A stretch of DNA of 64,000 nucleotides from Pseudomonas sp. MYb118 (GCF_040947875.1 NZ_JBFRXN010000001.1:62001-126000); one strand, 5' to 3'. Counted from the first letter of the stretch, positions 49,794 through 59,544 are shown. The notes: generated by a model from the letters alone, not told the origin. Numbers and translations are program-made.

Positions 49794-51074
49794 TCAGAAG
49801 CGGTAAGTAGCACCTACACCAAAACCGTTAGCCCAGTTTTCATACTTGGAGCTGTAGGACTGGTTGCGCGGCGCACCGTTGCTGTTGTTGATCTTGACCG
49901 ATTCTTCGCGCAGGTACGAGTACGCCACGTCGATGGTCAGGTCGTCGGTCGGGCTCCAGCCGGCGCCCAGGCTGAAGATCGTACGGTCGCCAGTCGGGAT
50001 GCGTGGGGAGCGGTGTTCGTTGTTGGTCGGCGACTGGTCGAAGGACAGGCCGGTACGCAGTACCCATTCCTTGTTCAGCTGGTAGGAAGCACCGATGGCG
50101 TGAGCCCAGGTGTCGTGCCAGTCCTGCTCTTCAGTGATGGTACCCAGGCCACGTGCGGCCAGTGCTGCCGGTACGCCGCTGTTCTCGACGGTGATTTCTT
50201 TCAGGCGGCTCCAGCGAGTCCAGGTGCTGCCCGCGTAGAGAGTCCATTTGTCATCGAGCTGATGGGTCACGGAGAAGTCGATCGACTCAGGCGTGTCCAG
50301 GTCCAGGGACGCGTCGAACTTCTGGTTCGGGTTCTGGCCCAGTCCTGCCAGCAGCGGGTAGCTGACCTTGGTATCACCGTCGAGCTTGTACTTCACTTTC
50401 GAGTGGTAGGTCAGGCCGACGCGAGTGCTGTCGGTGGCTTGAACCAGAACGCCGACGTTGAAGCCCAGCGCGGTGTCGTCACCCTTGATTTTGACAGTGC
50501 CGTCGGCAAAGCGAGGGTCCAGCGACAGGTTCGATTCCAGCTTGCCGTCGATACGGTTGATGGTCGGGCCGAAACCGATCGACACCTTGTCGTTGAAGGC
50601 GTAGCTGATGGTTGGCTGGACGGTGACGATTTTGACTTCGCTCTTGCTGCCGAAGTACTTGCCGGCAAAACCGTTCTCGTAATCGGTTACCAGGCCGAAC
50701 GGCGCGTAAACGCCCAGGCCGAATGCCCAATGGTCGTCGATTGGCTTGACGTAGTAGCCCATTGGTACGCCCATGAACGGAACCATGTCACCTTTGTTGG
50801 TGCCGCGGTTCGGGCTGGAGCTGGCGTCGCTGATGTCGGTGTGGGCGTCGATGAATGCAACACCGCCGGTAACTTGTTCGCGCTTGATGCGCGCCATGCC
50901 GGCAGGGTTGCCGAATACGGTGGATGCGTCGTCGGCAGAAGAAGAGCGCCCGGCAAAACCTGTCCCCATCCCGCTGATGCTTTGTTCGTTGAGAGCAAAG
51001 CCGCTCGCAAAGATCTGGGTGGATGCGAGGGTTACGGCGAGGCTAAGGGTGGTTTTGAGCATGACTTTTTTCAT
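49794..51074 (-). CDS. OmpP1/FadL family outer-membrane transporter
   Basis: 426 residues. Signal peptide to about residue 24, then GFALNEQSISGMGTGFAGRSS and the NPAGMAR motif of the FadL hatch region. Multiple amphipathic strands end with Phe (GATYRF), the outer-membrane insertion signal. It should admit long-chain fatty acids or hydrophobic compounds. Downstream of its stop is the REP remnant; no clear terminator. Confidence 0.92.
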   Translation of the reverse strand: MKKVMLKTTLSLAVTLASTQIFASGFALNEQSISGMGTGFAGRSSSADDASTVFGNPAGMARIKREQVTGGVAFIDAHTDISDASSSPNRGTNKGDMVPFMGVPMGYYVKPIDDHWAFGLGVYAPFGLVTDYENGFAGKYFGSKSEVKIVTVQPTISYAFNDKVSIGFGPTINRIDGKLESNLSLDPRFADGTVKIKGDDTALGFNVGVLVQATDSTRVGLTYHSKVKYKLDGDTKVSYPLLAGLGQNPNQKFDASLDLDTPESIDFSVTHQLDDKWTLYAGSTWTRWSRLKEITVENSGVPAALAARGLGTITEEQDWHDTWAHAIGASYQLNKEWVLRTGLSFDQSPTNNEHRSPRIPTGDRTIFSLGAGWSPTDDLTIDVAYSYLREESVKINNSNGAPRNQSYSSKYENWANGFGVGATYRF

Positions 51075-51221
51075 TATTAGAACTCCTGATGATCACCGGG
51101 GCGGAAATTACCAACATTTTCGTCCCGGCGCTATAGGCTGTAACGCTTGAGTTAGAGCGGTTTTGTAGGACAATCCAACCAGATTCACGACATGTTGCGC
51201 GATCTTTCGGGGCGGGGTAGA

Positions 51222-51704
51222 TCAGCAGGCGACCTGATTCAGCGGTGAAACACAGGTTTGCCAGGCATAGGTGAAGTCTCTGAGGCGTCCTTGCGGCTGA
51301 AAGGTCTGACGCCAGATGCGCGCCATTCCCAACAGATCATTGGCTTCGGGAAGCGGGGTGTTTTGTTCTTCGATCAACAGCCACGCGATGGCGGTGGCGT
51401 AACGAAGGTTGACGGTCAATTCCAGGTGCGGGCCACTGAGGAAAGCGTGTTGGCTGGCCAGGCCGCGAACCAGGCTGGCACGCTCCGGATCCAGGGCCAG
51501 GTAATGGTCCCAGAGCGCCTGGTGGCGGGGTTCGGCGATTCGATATAGGCCGTGGCCACGGCGGTCATGCAGGGCGGAACCAAGGGCAGACTGGCTGGCG
51601 GCGACGCCCAGCAGCAGGGATTCGGCGGTTGCGCTATGGCGCCCAAGGTAGAGCAAGGTCGGACGGATCACATAACGGCACAGTTCGCTGGCAGCGATAC
51701 CCAT
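51222..51704 (-). CDS. conserved protein of unknown function
   Basis: 160 residues, mainly helical, with ASELCRYVIRPTLLYLG at the N-terminus and WDHYLALDPERASLVRGLAS in the centre. Similar sequences occur in Pseudomonas, in part near phage-like genes, but I cannot name a family or function. No signal peptide. Codirectional with fadL, 147 bases apart. Confidence 0.7.
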   Translation of the reverse strand: MGIAASELCRYVIRPTLLYLGRHSATAESLLLGVAASQSALGSALHDRRGHGLYRIAEPRHQALWDHYLALDPERASLVRGLASQHAFLSGPHLELTVNLRYATAIAWLLIEEQNTPLPEANDLLGMARIWRQTFQPQGRLRDFTYAWQTCVSPLNQVAC

Positions 51705-51922
51705 AACACCCTCGGAACATGGAAGTGGTCGGCGAGTCCTGAGGGGGTTAGCGTTGGCAGCGGTGGATCGAGACTCAGGCTCGCCGGAAGCGGATCAAGC
51801 CGCTTGAGTTGAAGTCTAGTGTCATATTCGCGTTGTAAAGGACTGTTTTTAAAATATTTCCGAACGGCAGTTATAACCGTTATACCGAATGGTACTTACG
51901 TGCGGAGAAACACCGGGCAATA

Positions 51923-51953
51923 AAAAGCCCCGCTTTTGGGGCGGGGCTTTTGC
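51923..51953. terminator. intrinsic terminator (bidirectional shape)
   Basis: AAAAGCCCCGC / GCGGGGCTTTT stem with 7-base loop. On the minus strand it lies beyond the REP pair after the small gene at 52075. The 370-base gap between 51705 and 52074 holds this, the REP pair and presumably the promoter of the 51222-51704 gene. Confidence 0.85.
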
Positions 51954-51959
51954 TGATCA

Positions 51960-52063
51960 CTGTAGGAGCGAGCTCGCTCGCGATGGTCGTGAACGATGGC
52001 GCGCGCGAGCTGACTTGCGCGGCGTCTGGGCCTGTATCATCGCGAGCAAGCTCGCTCCTGCAG
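51960..52063. repeat. REP doublet
   Basis: CTGTAGGAGCGAGCTCGCTC and an inverted ATCGCGAGCAAGCTCGCTCC; the first copy has a shortened centre (GAGCTCGCTC). Confidence 0.88.
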
Positions 52064-52074
52064 GTGCGGGCGTG

Positions 52075-52299
52075 TCAGGCGACCAGGGCCTGACGGGTAC
52101 GCTCGATCACGGCCTGCAGCGGCTCGGCGCTGGAGTATTGATCGGGGTACAGGCGTTCGCTGTGACGAGCGATACCGTGCTCATTGACCAGGGTGAAGCT
52201 GAAGCAGCCTTTGCGAGCGGCCATGATCAGGCAGTTCATAGGGGCAAAAGCGTTGGTCAGGGTGCGAATAGCATCTTGTGCGTGGATTTGAGTAGTCAT
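52075..52299 (-). CDS. small protein, possibly DUF1652-like
   Basis: 74 residues from ATG at 52299 with AGGAACACC upstream. AF.P..C......G.FSF.L and a C-terminal L.AVIERTRQALV resemble weakly the DUF1652 small proteins of Pseudomonas. Function unknown. A longer in-frame open frame upstream lacks a ribosome site. Confidence 0.65.
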   Translation of the reverse strand: MTTQIHAQDAIRTLTNAFAPMNCLIMAARKGCFSFTLVNEHGIARHSERLYPDQYSSAEPLQAVIERTRQALVA

Positions 52300-53284
52300 T
52301 AAAGGTGTTCCTGCAAGCGACACGGATAAGAACCGTGCAAAATTAAAACGTTCCAGTAACGACGACCACCATTGGTCGAACGAAGAACCCGACTGGAACA
52401 AAGCAGCCAGTTTGAAGCGCTGATTAATTTGGCGCGCTTGGGCTGGCAGGTAGGTACTTAGGAGGGCAGGCAACACATCAAGGGCAAAGGTTCTGGGCCC
52501 TGGGTGAAGATCCTGATCAATTTGCAGGTTGGTTCGGTCAGAGTAATGGAGCTGCGCAACATCCTTTGTCTTCTGTGCAAAGGCCGTGTTGACGCAAGAA
52601 TTACCTGGAAACCATCGAGGTGGTCGATCCCGCTTGTTCGGTTGAGCTTTCCTTGGGAAAGGGCAGACCGGGGGGATTTGTTCGACCAGAATTGACTTTC
52701 AGCTTGGTACTAACGGCGCGGATACTAATGGATGCCGTGGTGAAAGGGAAGGGGCTCCACCCAAAAAAACGCGTCGAGACGACAATCGTCACGCTCCCCT
52801 GCGTCTGCTGCGCAGCGCGCTCGCCCCGAAATGGCTCAAAATCCGACGATCGGTCAGTCACGTTCGTCGGGTCAAGGGGGGCTCAAATCAGGGGTTAGCG
52901 CGGCTTATCCCCAGGTTGGGTAACAAAATGCGCCGAAAAAGCGCATCCATATAACCGCCTCGGAGGTACTTGTGCACATAAGTTGCGCAAGCTGTCACCT
53001 CTCTGTCACATCACCTTCAAGCGCAATGGCTGCCTGCAGGAAAAATTTAAGTCAATGAAAAACATCGCTTTTTTTTACTGGTGAAAAAATCGTCAGTTTG
53101 ACTGCGGGCCCCGTCCTACAAGGCTTTGCGCGAGTTCAGGGGCGGTTGTCCACTGAGTTATCCACAGCTTCTGTGGATTGTCCCGAGCGCTTGCTCTAGG
53201 ACGGGCGTGCCGGGATTTTTTAGACTTTACCTGTAAGAAAAAGAGAGTAGAGTGGCGCGCCTCCGATTTGCCCCACAGTGCTTT
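52300..53284. other. gene-poor stretch of about 985 bases
   Basis: No credible coding frame; the small open frames of 60-92 codons overlap on both strands without family resemblance. It contains a hairpin ATGCGC / GCGCAT (52928-52946), AT-rich runs near 53040-53090, and a DnaA-box palindrome at 53158. It could hold the promoters on both sides and an unannotated RNA, or a decayed gene; I cannot decide. Confidence 0.4.
53158..53180. promoter_or_regulatory. DnaA-box-like palindrome
   Basis: TTATCCACA (consensus DnaA box) followed after CTT by an inverted partner TGTGGAT; ATCCACAG-CTT-CTGTGGAT is exact. About 105 bases before the gene at 53285. Confidence 0.5.
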
Positions 53285-53608
53285 ATGAAGTTTCGCTCCG
53301 TATCAGTTTCTGTCACCTCAAATCCCTCCAGTGTTACCCCGCCCAAGCGCTTCTCGATGCGTGTGGCCGAATGGTTGCTCGACAGCCCTCGCCTGGGTGA
53401 AAACACCAACGTCAAACATTTTGCCGGGCGCTTGCTCAAGCAACCGGCCCGCGAGGGCGTGGTCGCCGCGCAGAGCCGTCTCGGCCAACTGATGTGCCGC
53501 GAGTGCGGCAATGCCAGGGATCGGCGTATCGGCCAGGATCTCCTGCGCCAGGCAGCCCGGGCCGGTGATCGCCGCGCTCAGAAGGAACTGGGGCTGATCG
53601 AAGACTGA
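53285..53608 (+). CDS. small Sel1-like repeat protein
   Basis: 107 residues from ATG at 53285; an in-frame GTG at 53252 or ATG at 53357 are alternatives. The C-terminal half has one to two Sel1-type helical repeats (AAQSRLGQLMC...LLRQAARAGDRRAQKELGL). No signal peptide. Encoded 55 bases before rmuC and likely transcribed with it. Confidence 0.75.
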   Translation: MKFRSVSVSVTSNPSSVTPPKRFSMRVAEWLLDSPRLGENTNVKHFAGRLLKQPAREGVVAAQSRLGQLMCRECGNARDRRIGQDLLRQAARAGDRRAQKELGLIED

Positions 53609-53663
53609 GCTGTCCAAGACCACAGGCCTTGGTTAACCTTCAGTTTTTATCGAGTGGGCAGGA

Positions 53664-55148
53664 ATGGGAATGGCGATGGACGTGACCAGCGTGTTGCTGG
53701 GGCTGGCAGGGGCGGCGTTGCCGTTGATGGCACTGGCCTGGCAACTACAGCGTCGAGCGAGTCATTCGCAGTCGGACGTCGCCCTGCTTGAAGAACGGCT
53801 GGCCATGGCGCAACTGGCCCAGAACGGCCTGAATGCCCAGCTCGAAAACTGTCGCGACGAAATCGCCGATCTGGGGCAGGCCAACACGGCCCGGCAAGCC
53901 GACCTCGCCGCGCTGCGCCGTGAAGTCGAACTGCTGCAAATCGAGCGGGACGACGCCCGTGACGCCGCCCATGCCTGGAACATCGAACGCGCCGGCAAAG
54001 AGGCCGAGCTGCGGCGCCTGGACGCCCAGGCCGCCTCCCTGACCGCCGAGTTGCGCGAGCAACAGGAAAGCCATCAGCAACGCCTCACCGATCTGCAAGG
54101 CTCGCGGGACGAATTGCGTGCGCAGTTCGCCGAGCTGGCCGGCAAGATCTTCGATGAACGCGAGCAGCGCTTTGCCGAGTCCAGCCAGCAACGCCTGGGG
54201 CAGTTGCTCGACCCGTTGAAGGAGCGCATCCAGTCGTTTGAAAAGCGCGTCGAGGAAAGCTATCAGGCGGAAGCCCGCGAGCGTTTTTCCCTGGCCAAGG
54301 AGCTGGAGCGGCTGCAACAGTTGAACCTGCGCCTGAGTGACGAAGCCACCAACCTGACCCGTGCCCTCAAGGGGCAGAAGACCCAGGGCAACTGGGGTGA
54401 GCTGATTCTTGAGCGGGTGCTTGAACACGCAGGCCTGGAGAAGGGCCGCGAGTACCAGACCCAGGTCAACCTCAAGGGGCCTGACGGCGAGCGTTTCCAG
54501 CCGGACGTGATCATCTACCTGCCCGGCGACAAGCAGGTGGTGGTCGATTCCAAGGTCAGTCTCACCGCCTATCAGCAGTTCGTCGCGGCTGAAGACGATG
54601 GCATCGCCCAGATCGCCATCAAATCGCACGTGCAGTCGCTGCGCAGCCACGTCAAAGGCCTGGCCGGCAAGGACTACAAGCGTCTGGATGGCTTGCACAG
54701 CCTGGATTTCGTCTTGTTGTTCGTGCCCATCGAAGCGGCGTTTTCCGCCGCGCTGCAAGCCGAGCCGAGCCTGTTCCAGGAGGCGTTCGACCGCAACATC
54801 GTGATCGTCAGCCCGACCACCTTGCTGGCGACCCTGCGGGTCATCGACAGCCTGTGGAAGCAGGAGCGCCAGAGCCAGAACGCCCGGGAAATCGCCGAGC
54901 GGGCAGGGTGGCTGTACGACAAGTTCGTGCTGTTCATCCAGGATCTGGATGAGGTTGGCAACCGTCTGCAGCAGTTGGACAAGGCCTACAGTTCAGCGCG
55001 CAACAAGCTGACAGAAGGTCGCGGCAATCTGGTCAGTCGCAGCGAGCAACTCAAGTTGCTCGGGGCGCGGGCAAGCAAAAGCCTGCCGGCGGATCTGCTG
55101 GAGCGGGCGATGACGGATGTCGATGGGTTGGTCGAGTTGCCGGAATAA
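53664..55148 (+). CDS. rmuC: DNA recombination protein RmuC
   Basis: 494 residues. An N-terminal membrane segment (about 8-25), a long coiled coil rich in Glu/Gln/Arg (about 30-200), then the RmuC nuclease-like domain with GNWGELILERVLEHAGLEKGREY, PDVIIYLPGDKQVVVDSKVSL and DFVLLFVPIEAAF. Limits inversions and unusual rearrangements in E. coli. Three ATGs (53664, 53670, 53676) are close; the first follows GCAGGA. Confidence 0.93.
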   Translation: MGMAMDVTSVLLGLAGAALPLMALAWQLQRRASHSQSDVALLEERLAMAQLAQNGLNAQLENCRDEIADLGQANTARQADLAALRREVELLQIERDDARDAAHAWNIERAGKEAELRRLDAQAASLTAELREQQESHQQRLTDLQGSRDELRAQFAELAGKIFDEREQRFAESSQQRLGQLLDPLKERIQSFEKRVEESYQAEARERFSLAKELERLQQLNLRLSDEATNLTRALKGQKTQGNWGELILERVLEHAGLEKGREYQTQVNLKGPDGERFQPDVIIYLPGDKQVVVDSKVSLTAYQQFVAAEDDGIAQIAIKSHVQSLRSHVKGLAGKDYKRLDGLHSLDFVLLFVPIEAAFSAALQAEPSLFQEAFDRNIVIVSPTTLLATLRVIDSLWKQERQSQNAREIAERAGWLYDKFVLFIQDLDEVGNRLQQLDKAYSSARNKLTEGRGNLVSRSEQLKLLGARASKSLPADLLERAMTDVDGLVELPE

Positions 55149-55156
55149 ACACTGTC

Positions 55157-55250
55157 CCTGTAGGAGCGAGCTCGCTCGCGATGACGGTGGATCAGGCGAC
55201 ACCGTTATCGACTGACCTGCGCCCATCGCGAGCAAGCTCGCTCCTACAGG
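55157..55250. repeat. REP doublet
   Basis: CTGTAGGAGCGAGCTCGCTC and inverted ATCGCGAGCAAGCTCGCTCC between convergent genes; starts 8 bases after the rmuC stop and ends 7 bases before the end of the kinase gene. Confidence 0.9.
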
Positions 55251-55257
55251 ATCGAAG

Positions 55258-58200
55258 TCACAGGGGTAAATGCCGGCTCAACAAGGCGCGCAGCGCCGCC
55301 GGTTTGACCGGTTTGGCCAGGTAATCCAGGCCCGCCGCATGCACCTGCGCCACCGTCTCCGGGTGGCCGTCGGCGCTGATCACCACGCCTGGCACCGGTT
55401 CGCCCAGGCGGGTACGCAACCAGGCCATCAAGTCGGTCCCGGTCTCGCCATCGTCCAGGTGGTAATCCACCAGCGCCAGTTGCGGGCGTATGCCGCTGAC
55501 CAGCAGCGCCGTGCATTCGTCGCGGTTGCGTGCGGTCCAGACCTGGCAACCCCAACGGGTCAACAGGCTGTTCATGCCGATCAGGATGCTGTCTTCGTTG
55601 TCCACGCACAGCACCTGTGCGCCGCTCAGGTGCTTGCCGTTGAGTTCGCTGGCATTGACCGGCGCAACCACCGGCGCCTTGGCCAGCGGCACGCTGACAC
55701 TGAACACACTGCCGCGCCCCAGCCAGGAGCGCACTTGCAGCGTATGGCCAAGCACCCGGCACAAGCCGTCGGCAATCGCCAGGCCCAGGCCCAGACCTTT
55801 TTCCGCGCGGGTCTGGTGGCTGTCGAGGCGTTTGAACTCTTCGAAGATCACTTTCAGCTTGTCTTCGGCAATCCCCGGCCCGCGGTCCCAGACTTCCAGG
55901 CACAGCTCGCCGTTGCGGCGGCGAACCCCCAGCAACACCGGGCCTCTGGCGTAGCGGAAGGCATTGGTGAGGAAGTTCTGCAGGATCCGGCGCAACAGTT
56001 TGATGTCGCTGTCGACCCGCAGGTCGCTGCCGCGCACCCGGAACTTGAGCCCTTGATCGCGTGCCAGCGCCTTGAATTCGGCACCGAGGATGTCGAACAG
56101 CTCATTGAGCACGAACGGCTTGGGGTCCGGGTTGATCTTGCCGTTTTCCAGGCGGGAAATGTCCAGCAGGTCGCTGATCAGGTCTTCGGCCGAACGCAGC
56201 GACGAATCCAGGTGCTGCACCAGTTTCTGCGCTTCGCTGGACAGCCCGTCTTCCTGGTGGGAGAGGGCGGCGGAGAACAGTCGTGCGGCGTTCAGCGGCT
56301 GCATCAGGTCGTGGCTGACCGCCGCGAGGAAGCGGGTTTTCGACTGGTTGGCCGACTCGGCGGTGCCCTTCGCTTCGGTCAGGGCGACGTTGAGCTGCGA
56401 CAGCTCGTGGGTCCGCTCTGTCACGCGGCGCTCCAGGCCTTCGTTGGCTTCGGTCAGGGCCTGCTCGGCTTCGCGGAACGCGGTGATGTCGGTGAAACTC
56501 ATGACGAAGCCACCGCCCGGCATCGGATTGCCGATCAGCTCGATCACCCGGCCGTTGGGGAACAGCCGCTCGGAGGTGTGGGCACGGCCCTGGCGCATCC
56601 AGTGCAGACGACGGGCGACGTGCACTTCCGCTTCACCGGGGCCGCACAGACCGCGCTCGGCGTTGTAGCGGATGATGTCGGCGATCGGTCGGCCGACGCT
56701 GATCAGGCCGTCCGGGTAGTTGAACAGCTCCAGATAGCGCCGGTTCCACGCCACCAGGCGCAACGACTGGTCGACCACGCTGATGCCCTGGGTGATGTTC
56801 TCGATGGCGCCTTGCAGCAGGGCGCGGTTGAATTGCAGCACTTCGGAGGCTTCGTCGGCGATCCGCACGACATCCTCGAGCTGCATTTCCCGACCTTCGA
56901 TGGCGGCTTTGACCACCGCCCGCGTCGAAGAGGCGCCCAGCACGCCGGCCAGCAGGCGTTCGGTGTGGGCGATCCATTCGCCGTCGGCGTTCTGGTTCGG
57001 GTTGAACCCCTTGCCCTGGCGGTAGGCGAAACGAATGAAACTCTGACGGGCGCGCTCCTCACCGACAAAGCGGGCCGCCAGTTGCAGCAGGTCGTCGATT
57101 TGCACCGCCAGCATCGAGCGGGCGCTGGGCCGGGCACTGATTTCCTGGCCGATGAAACGACCTGCCTGCCAGTGCTCCGAAACCCGTGTCCGCGACAGCA
57201 CCGAGACCCAGGCAAACAGGGTGAAGTTACCGGCCAGCGACAGCACCACGCCTTGGGTTAGGGGGGTGATCGGCAGGTTCAGCGGGTTGCTGTGCAGCCA
57301 GGCCAGGCCCGGGAAGCTGTTCAGCGACAAACCCAGGCTGTGGGCGGCAATCGGCAGGATCAACGTGTAGAACCACAGGAATGTACCGGCGGCGAGGCCG
57401 GCGAATACGCCCCGGCGGTTCGCCTGTTTCCAGTACAACGCGCCGAGCATGGCGGGAGCCAGTTGGGTCACGGCGGCGAAGGCGATCTGGCCGATGGTCG
57501 CCAGGCTTGCGGTGGAGCCCAGCAGGCGGTAGCTGACGTAGGCCAGCAGCAGAATCACCACGATGCTGACGCGCCGTACCGAGAGCATCCACTGACGGAA
57601 CACTTCGAACGGCCGCTCGGCGTTGTTGCGGCGCAGCAGCCATGGCAACAGCATGTCGTTGGACACCATGGTCGATAGCGCCACGCTGGCGACGATCACC
57701 ATGCCGGTCGCCGCCGAAGCGCCACCGATGAAGGCCAGCATCGCCAGCGCAGGATGGGCCTGGGCCAGCGGCAGGCTGATGACGAACGAGTCCGGTATCA
57801 CCGAGCTGGGCAGCATCATCTGGCCGGCGAGTGCAATGGGTACGACGAACAAGGCGGCCAGCGCCAGGTAGGTCGGAAATACCCACTTGGCCAGGCGCAG
57901 GTCCTGAGGGTCGATGTTCTCCACCACGGTCACGTGGAATTGCCGTGGCAGGCAGATGATCGCCATCATCGCCACGCCGGTCTGCACCACCATCGACGGC
58001 CAGTTGATGGTTTCCTTCCAGTATTCCTCCAGGCGCGGGGCGAGCATGGCCTGGTCGAACAGATCGTCGAAACCGTCGTACAGCCCGTAGGTCACGAACG
58101 CACCGACGGCGAGAAAGGCGAACAGCTTGACCAGCGACTCGAAGGCAATCGCCAGCACCATGCCGCGGTGGTGCTCTGTGGCGTCGAGGTTGCGGGTACC

Positions 58201-58728
58201 GAACACAATGGTGAACAGCGCCAGCACCAGCGAGACGATCAGGGCGGTGTCCTGGGCGCGGGTGCCCTGGGCGTCGGCGCCGGCACCGATCAGCAGGTTC
58301 ACGCCGAGCACGATGCCCTTGAGCTGCAAGGCGATGTAGGGCAGCACGCCCACCAGGCAGATCAGCGCGATGACAATCGCCAGTGACTGGGATTTGCCGT
58401 AGCGGGCGGCGATGAAGTCGGCGATCGAGGTGATGTTTTCCTGTTTGCTGATCATCACCATCTTCTGCAGGACCCACGGCGCGCAGACCAGCAGCAGGAT
58501 GGGGCCCAGGTAGATCGGCAGGAACGACCAGAGTTGTTCGGCCGCCTGGCCAACGGCGCCGAAGAAGGTCCAGCTGGTGCAATACACCGCCAGCGACAGG
58601 CTGTACACCCAGGCGCGCACCCGCGGCGGCAGCGGCGTACTGCGTCGGTCACCGTAGAAGGCGATAGCGAACATGATGGCCATATAGGCCAGGGCAACGG
58701 CGGCAATCAGCCCGCTGGACAACGACAT
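55258..58728 (-). CDS. crbS: symporter-sensor hybrid histidine kinase (CrbS/MxtR type)
   Basis: 1156 residues. N-terminal SLC5-like domain with about 13 helices (to about 510), then linker, PAS domain (about 640-740), coiled coil, HisKA with His806 (SHDLMQPLN), ATPase with N (NFLTNAFRYA), DRGPGIAEDKL and GLGLGLAIADG, and a receiver with Asp1088 (LVDYHLDD). This architecture is that of CrbS/MxtR, which controls acetate use (acs, actP) with the separate regulator CrbR/ErdR; CbrA is a shorter relative without receiver. TGGAG before ATG at 58728. The receiver might act as phosphate sink or relay. Confidence 0.88.
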   Translation of the reverse strand: MSLSSGLIAAVALAYMAIMFAIAFYGDRRSTPLPPRVRAWVYSLSLAVYCTSWTFFGAVGQAAEQLWSFLPIYLGPILLLVCAPWVLQKMVMISKQENITSIADFIAARYGKSQSLAIVIALICLVGVLPYIALQLKGIVLGVNLLIGAGADAQGTRAQDTALIVSLVLALFTIVFGTRNLDATEHHRGMVLAIAFESLVKLFAFLAVGAFVTYGLYDGFDDLFDQAMLAPRLEEYWKETINWPSMVVQTGVAMMAIICLPRQFHVTVVENIDPQDLRLAKWVFPTYLALAALFVVPIALAGQMMLPSSVIPDSFVISLPLAQAHPALAMLAFIGGASAATGMVIVASVALSTMVSNDMLLPWLLRRNNAERPFEVFRQWMLSVRRVSIVVILLLAYVSYRLLGSTASLATIGQIAFAAVTQLAPAMLGALYWKQANRRGVFAGLAAGTFLWFYTLILPIAAHSLGLSLNSFPGLAWLHSNPLNLPITPLTQGVVLSLAGNFTLFAWVSVLSRTRVSEHWQAGRFIGQEISARPSARSMLAVQIDDLLQLAARFVGEERARQSFIRFAYRQGKGFNPNQNADGEWIAHTERLLAGVLGASSTRAVVKAAIEGREMQLEDVVRIADEASEVLQFNRALLQGAIENITQGISVVDQSLRLVAWNRRYLELFNYPDGLISVGRPIADIIRYNAERGLCGPGEAEVHVARRLHWMRQGRAHTSERLFPNGRVIELIGNPMPGGGFVMSFTDITAFREAEQALTEANEGLERRVTERTHELSQLNVALTEAKGTAESANQSKTRFLAAVSHDLMQPLNAARLFSAALSHQEDGLSSEAQKLVQHLDSSLRSAEDLISDLLDISRLENGKINPDPKPFVLNELFDILGAEFKALARDQGLKFRVRGSDLRVDSDIKLLRRILQNFLTNAFRYARGPVLLGVRRRNGELCLEVWDRGPGIAEDKLKVIFEEFKRLDSHQTRAEKGLGLGLAIADGLCRVLGHTLQVRSWLGRGSVFSVSVPLAKAPVVAPVNASELNGKHLSGAQVLCVDNEDSILIGMNSLLTRWGCQVWTARNRDECTALLVSGIRPQLALVDYHLDDGETGTDLMAWLRTRLGEPVPGVVISADGHPETVAQVHAAGLDYLAKPVKPAALRALLSRHLPL

Positions 58729-58873
58729 GGAAACTCCAGACAAAAGACACCCGGGGCTTGTGCCCGGACAGACAGTCTCGCACGACCGTCTGCGTTAGTC
58801 AGTGTCGACCAAGGTCGTGGCGTGGCGGGGTGTCGCATGGGTTTTCAGCTGGATTTGCGGTGGCTGAGCTGGC

Positions 58874-58956
58874 CTCTTCGCGAGCAGGCTCGCTCCCACA
58901 GGGATTTTGTGAACACTGAAGATCCAGTGTGGGAGCGAGCCTGCTCGCGATGGCGG
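58874..58956. repeat. REP doublet
   Basis: CGCGAGCAGGCTCGCTCCCA paired with GTGGGAGCGAGCCTGCTCGC; ends 3 bases before the stop of the TetR gene. Confidence 0.88.
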
Positions 58957-58958
58957 TG

Positions 58959-59498
58959 TTACTGACTCAACGCGATCTCGACCAACCCCTGCAACTCCCC
59001 AACCTCCAGCGGCGTCGCGCAAAACAGGATACGGAACACCGAAGGCGCCACCACCAGGTTGATCAAGTGATCCACGCCGGGTTTGGGCTGATCGGGGTAG
59101 CGGTCGAGGATCGCCTGCAACTGCCCGGCGATGATGGTCGCGCAGCAGCCGGGCGTCGGGCTGGCCTGTATGTCGCGCAGCATGTTGCGGCCCGGTTCCG
59201 AGCTCATTTCATCCAGGTACTGCTCCGCCCATGCCTGCACGTCGCTGTGCAGACTGCCGGTGCTGGCCGGTTCGCTGTCGGGCTGCATGCGGGCCAGGGC
59301 GACGTCCGCCAGCAACGCCGCCAGATCACCCCAGCGGCGGTAGATGGTCGACGGCGTCACCCCTGCGCGCGTGGCGATCTGCGGCACGGTGACGCTGGCG
59401 CGATCCTGCTCGGTCAGGAGCGCGCGCACCGCCGAATGGATCGACTCCTGGACCCGGGCACTGCGTCCACCCGGGCGTAAACCTTCTTTAATAGCCAT
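58959..59498 (-). CDS. TetR family transcriptional regulator
   Basis: 179 residues. N-terminal HTH with VTVPQIATRAGVTPSTIYRRWGDLAALL; the C-terminal ligand domain looks like the TetR_C_11-like group. Divergent from an MFS efflux gene, with a 43-bp inverted repeat between them as likely operator. Ends beside a REP pair. Confidence 0.9.
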   Translation of the reverse strand: MAIKEGLRPGGRSARVQESIHSAVRALLTEQDRASVTVPQIATRAGVTPSTIYRRWGDLAALLADVALARMQPDSEPASTGSLHSDVQAWAEQYLDEMSSEPGRNMLRDIQASPTPGCCATIIAGQLQAILDRYPDQPKPGVDHLINLVVAPSVFRILFCATPLEVGELQGLVEIALSQ

Positions 59499-59544
59499 GC
59501 ATCGGACCTTAACACAAAGAATTTGCTTTAAGCTGCATCGAGTA

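Noticed and set aside
51222..51704. Prophage remnant
   Set aside because: The unknown gene vaguely recalls phage-linked proteins, but no other phage gene lies nearby and base composition does not stand out.
52504..52898. Short frames of 60-92 codons in the gene-poor region
   Set aside because: No ribosome site, no recognisable domain, overlapping frames on the opposite strand are equally long; left as non-coding until homology is tested.
53158..53180. DnaA-box palindrome as a replication origin
   Set aside because: Only one box pair is seen, without an AT-rich unwinding element or dnaA/dnaN/gidA genes close by; a chromosomal origin is not supported.
55270..57261. 663-codon plus-strand frame
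   Set aside because: Antisense to the kinase and receiver domains of the CrbS-type gene.
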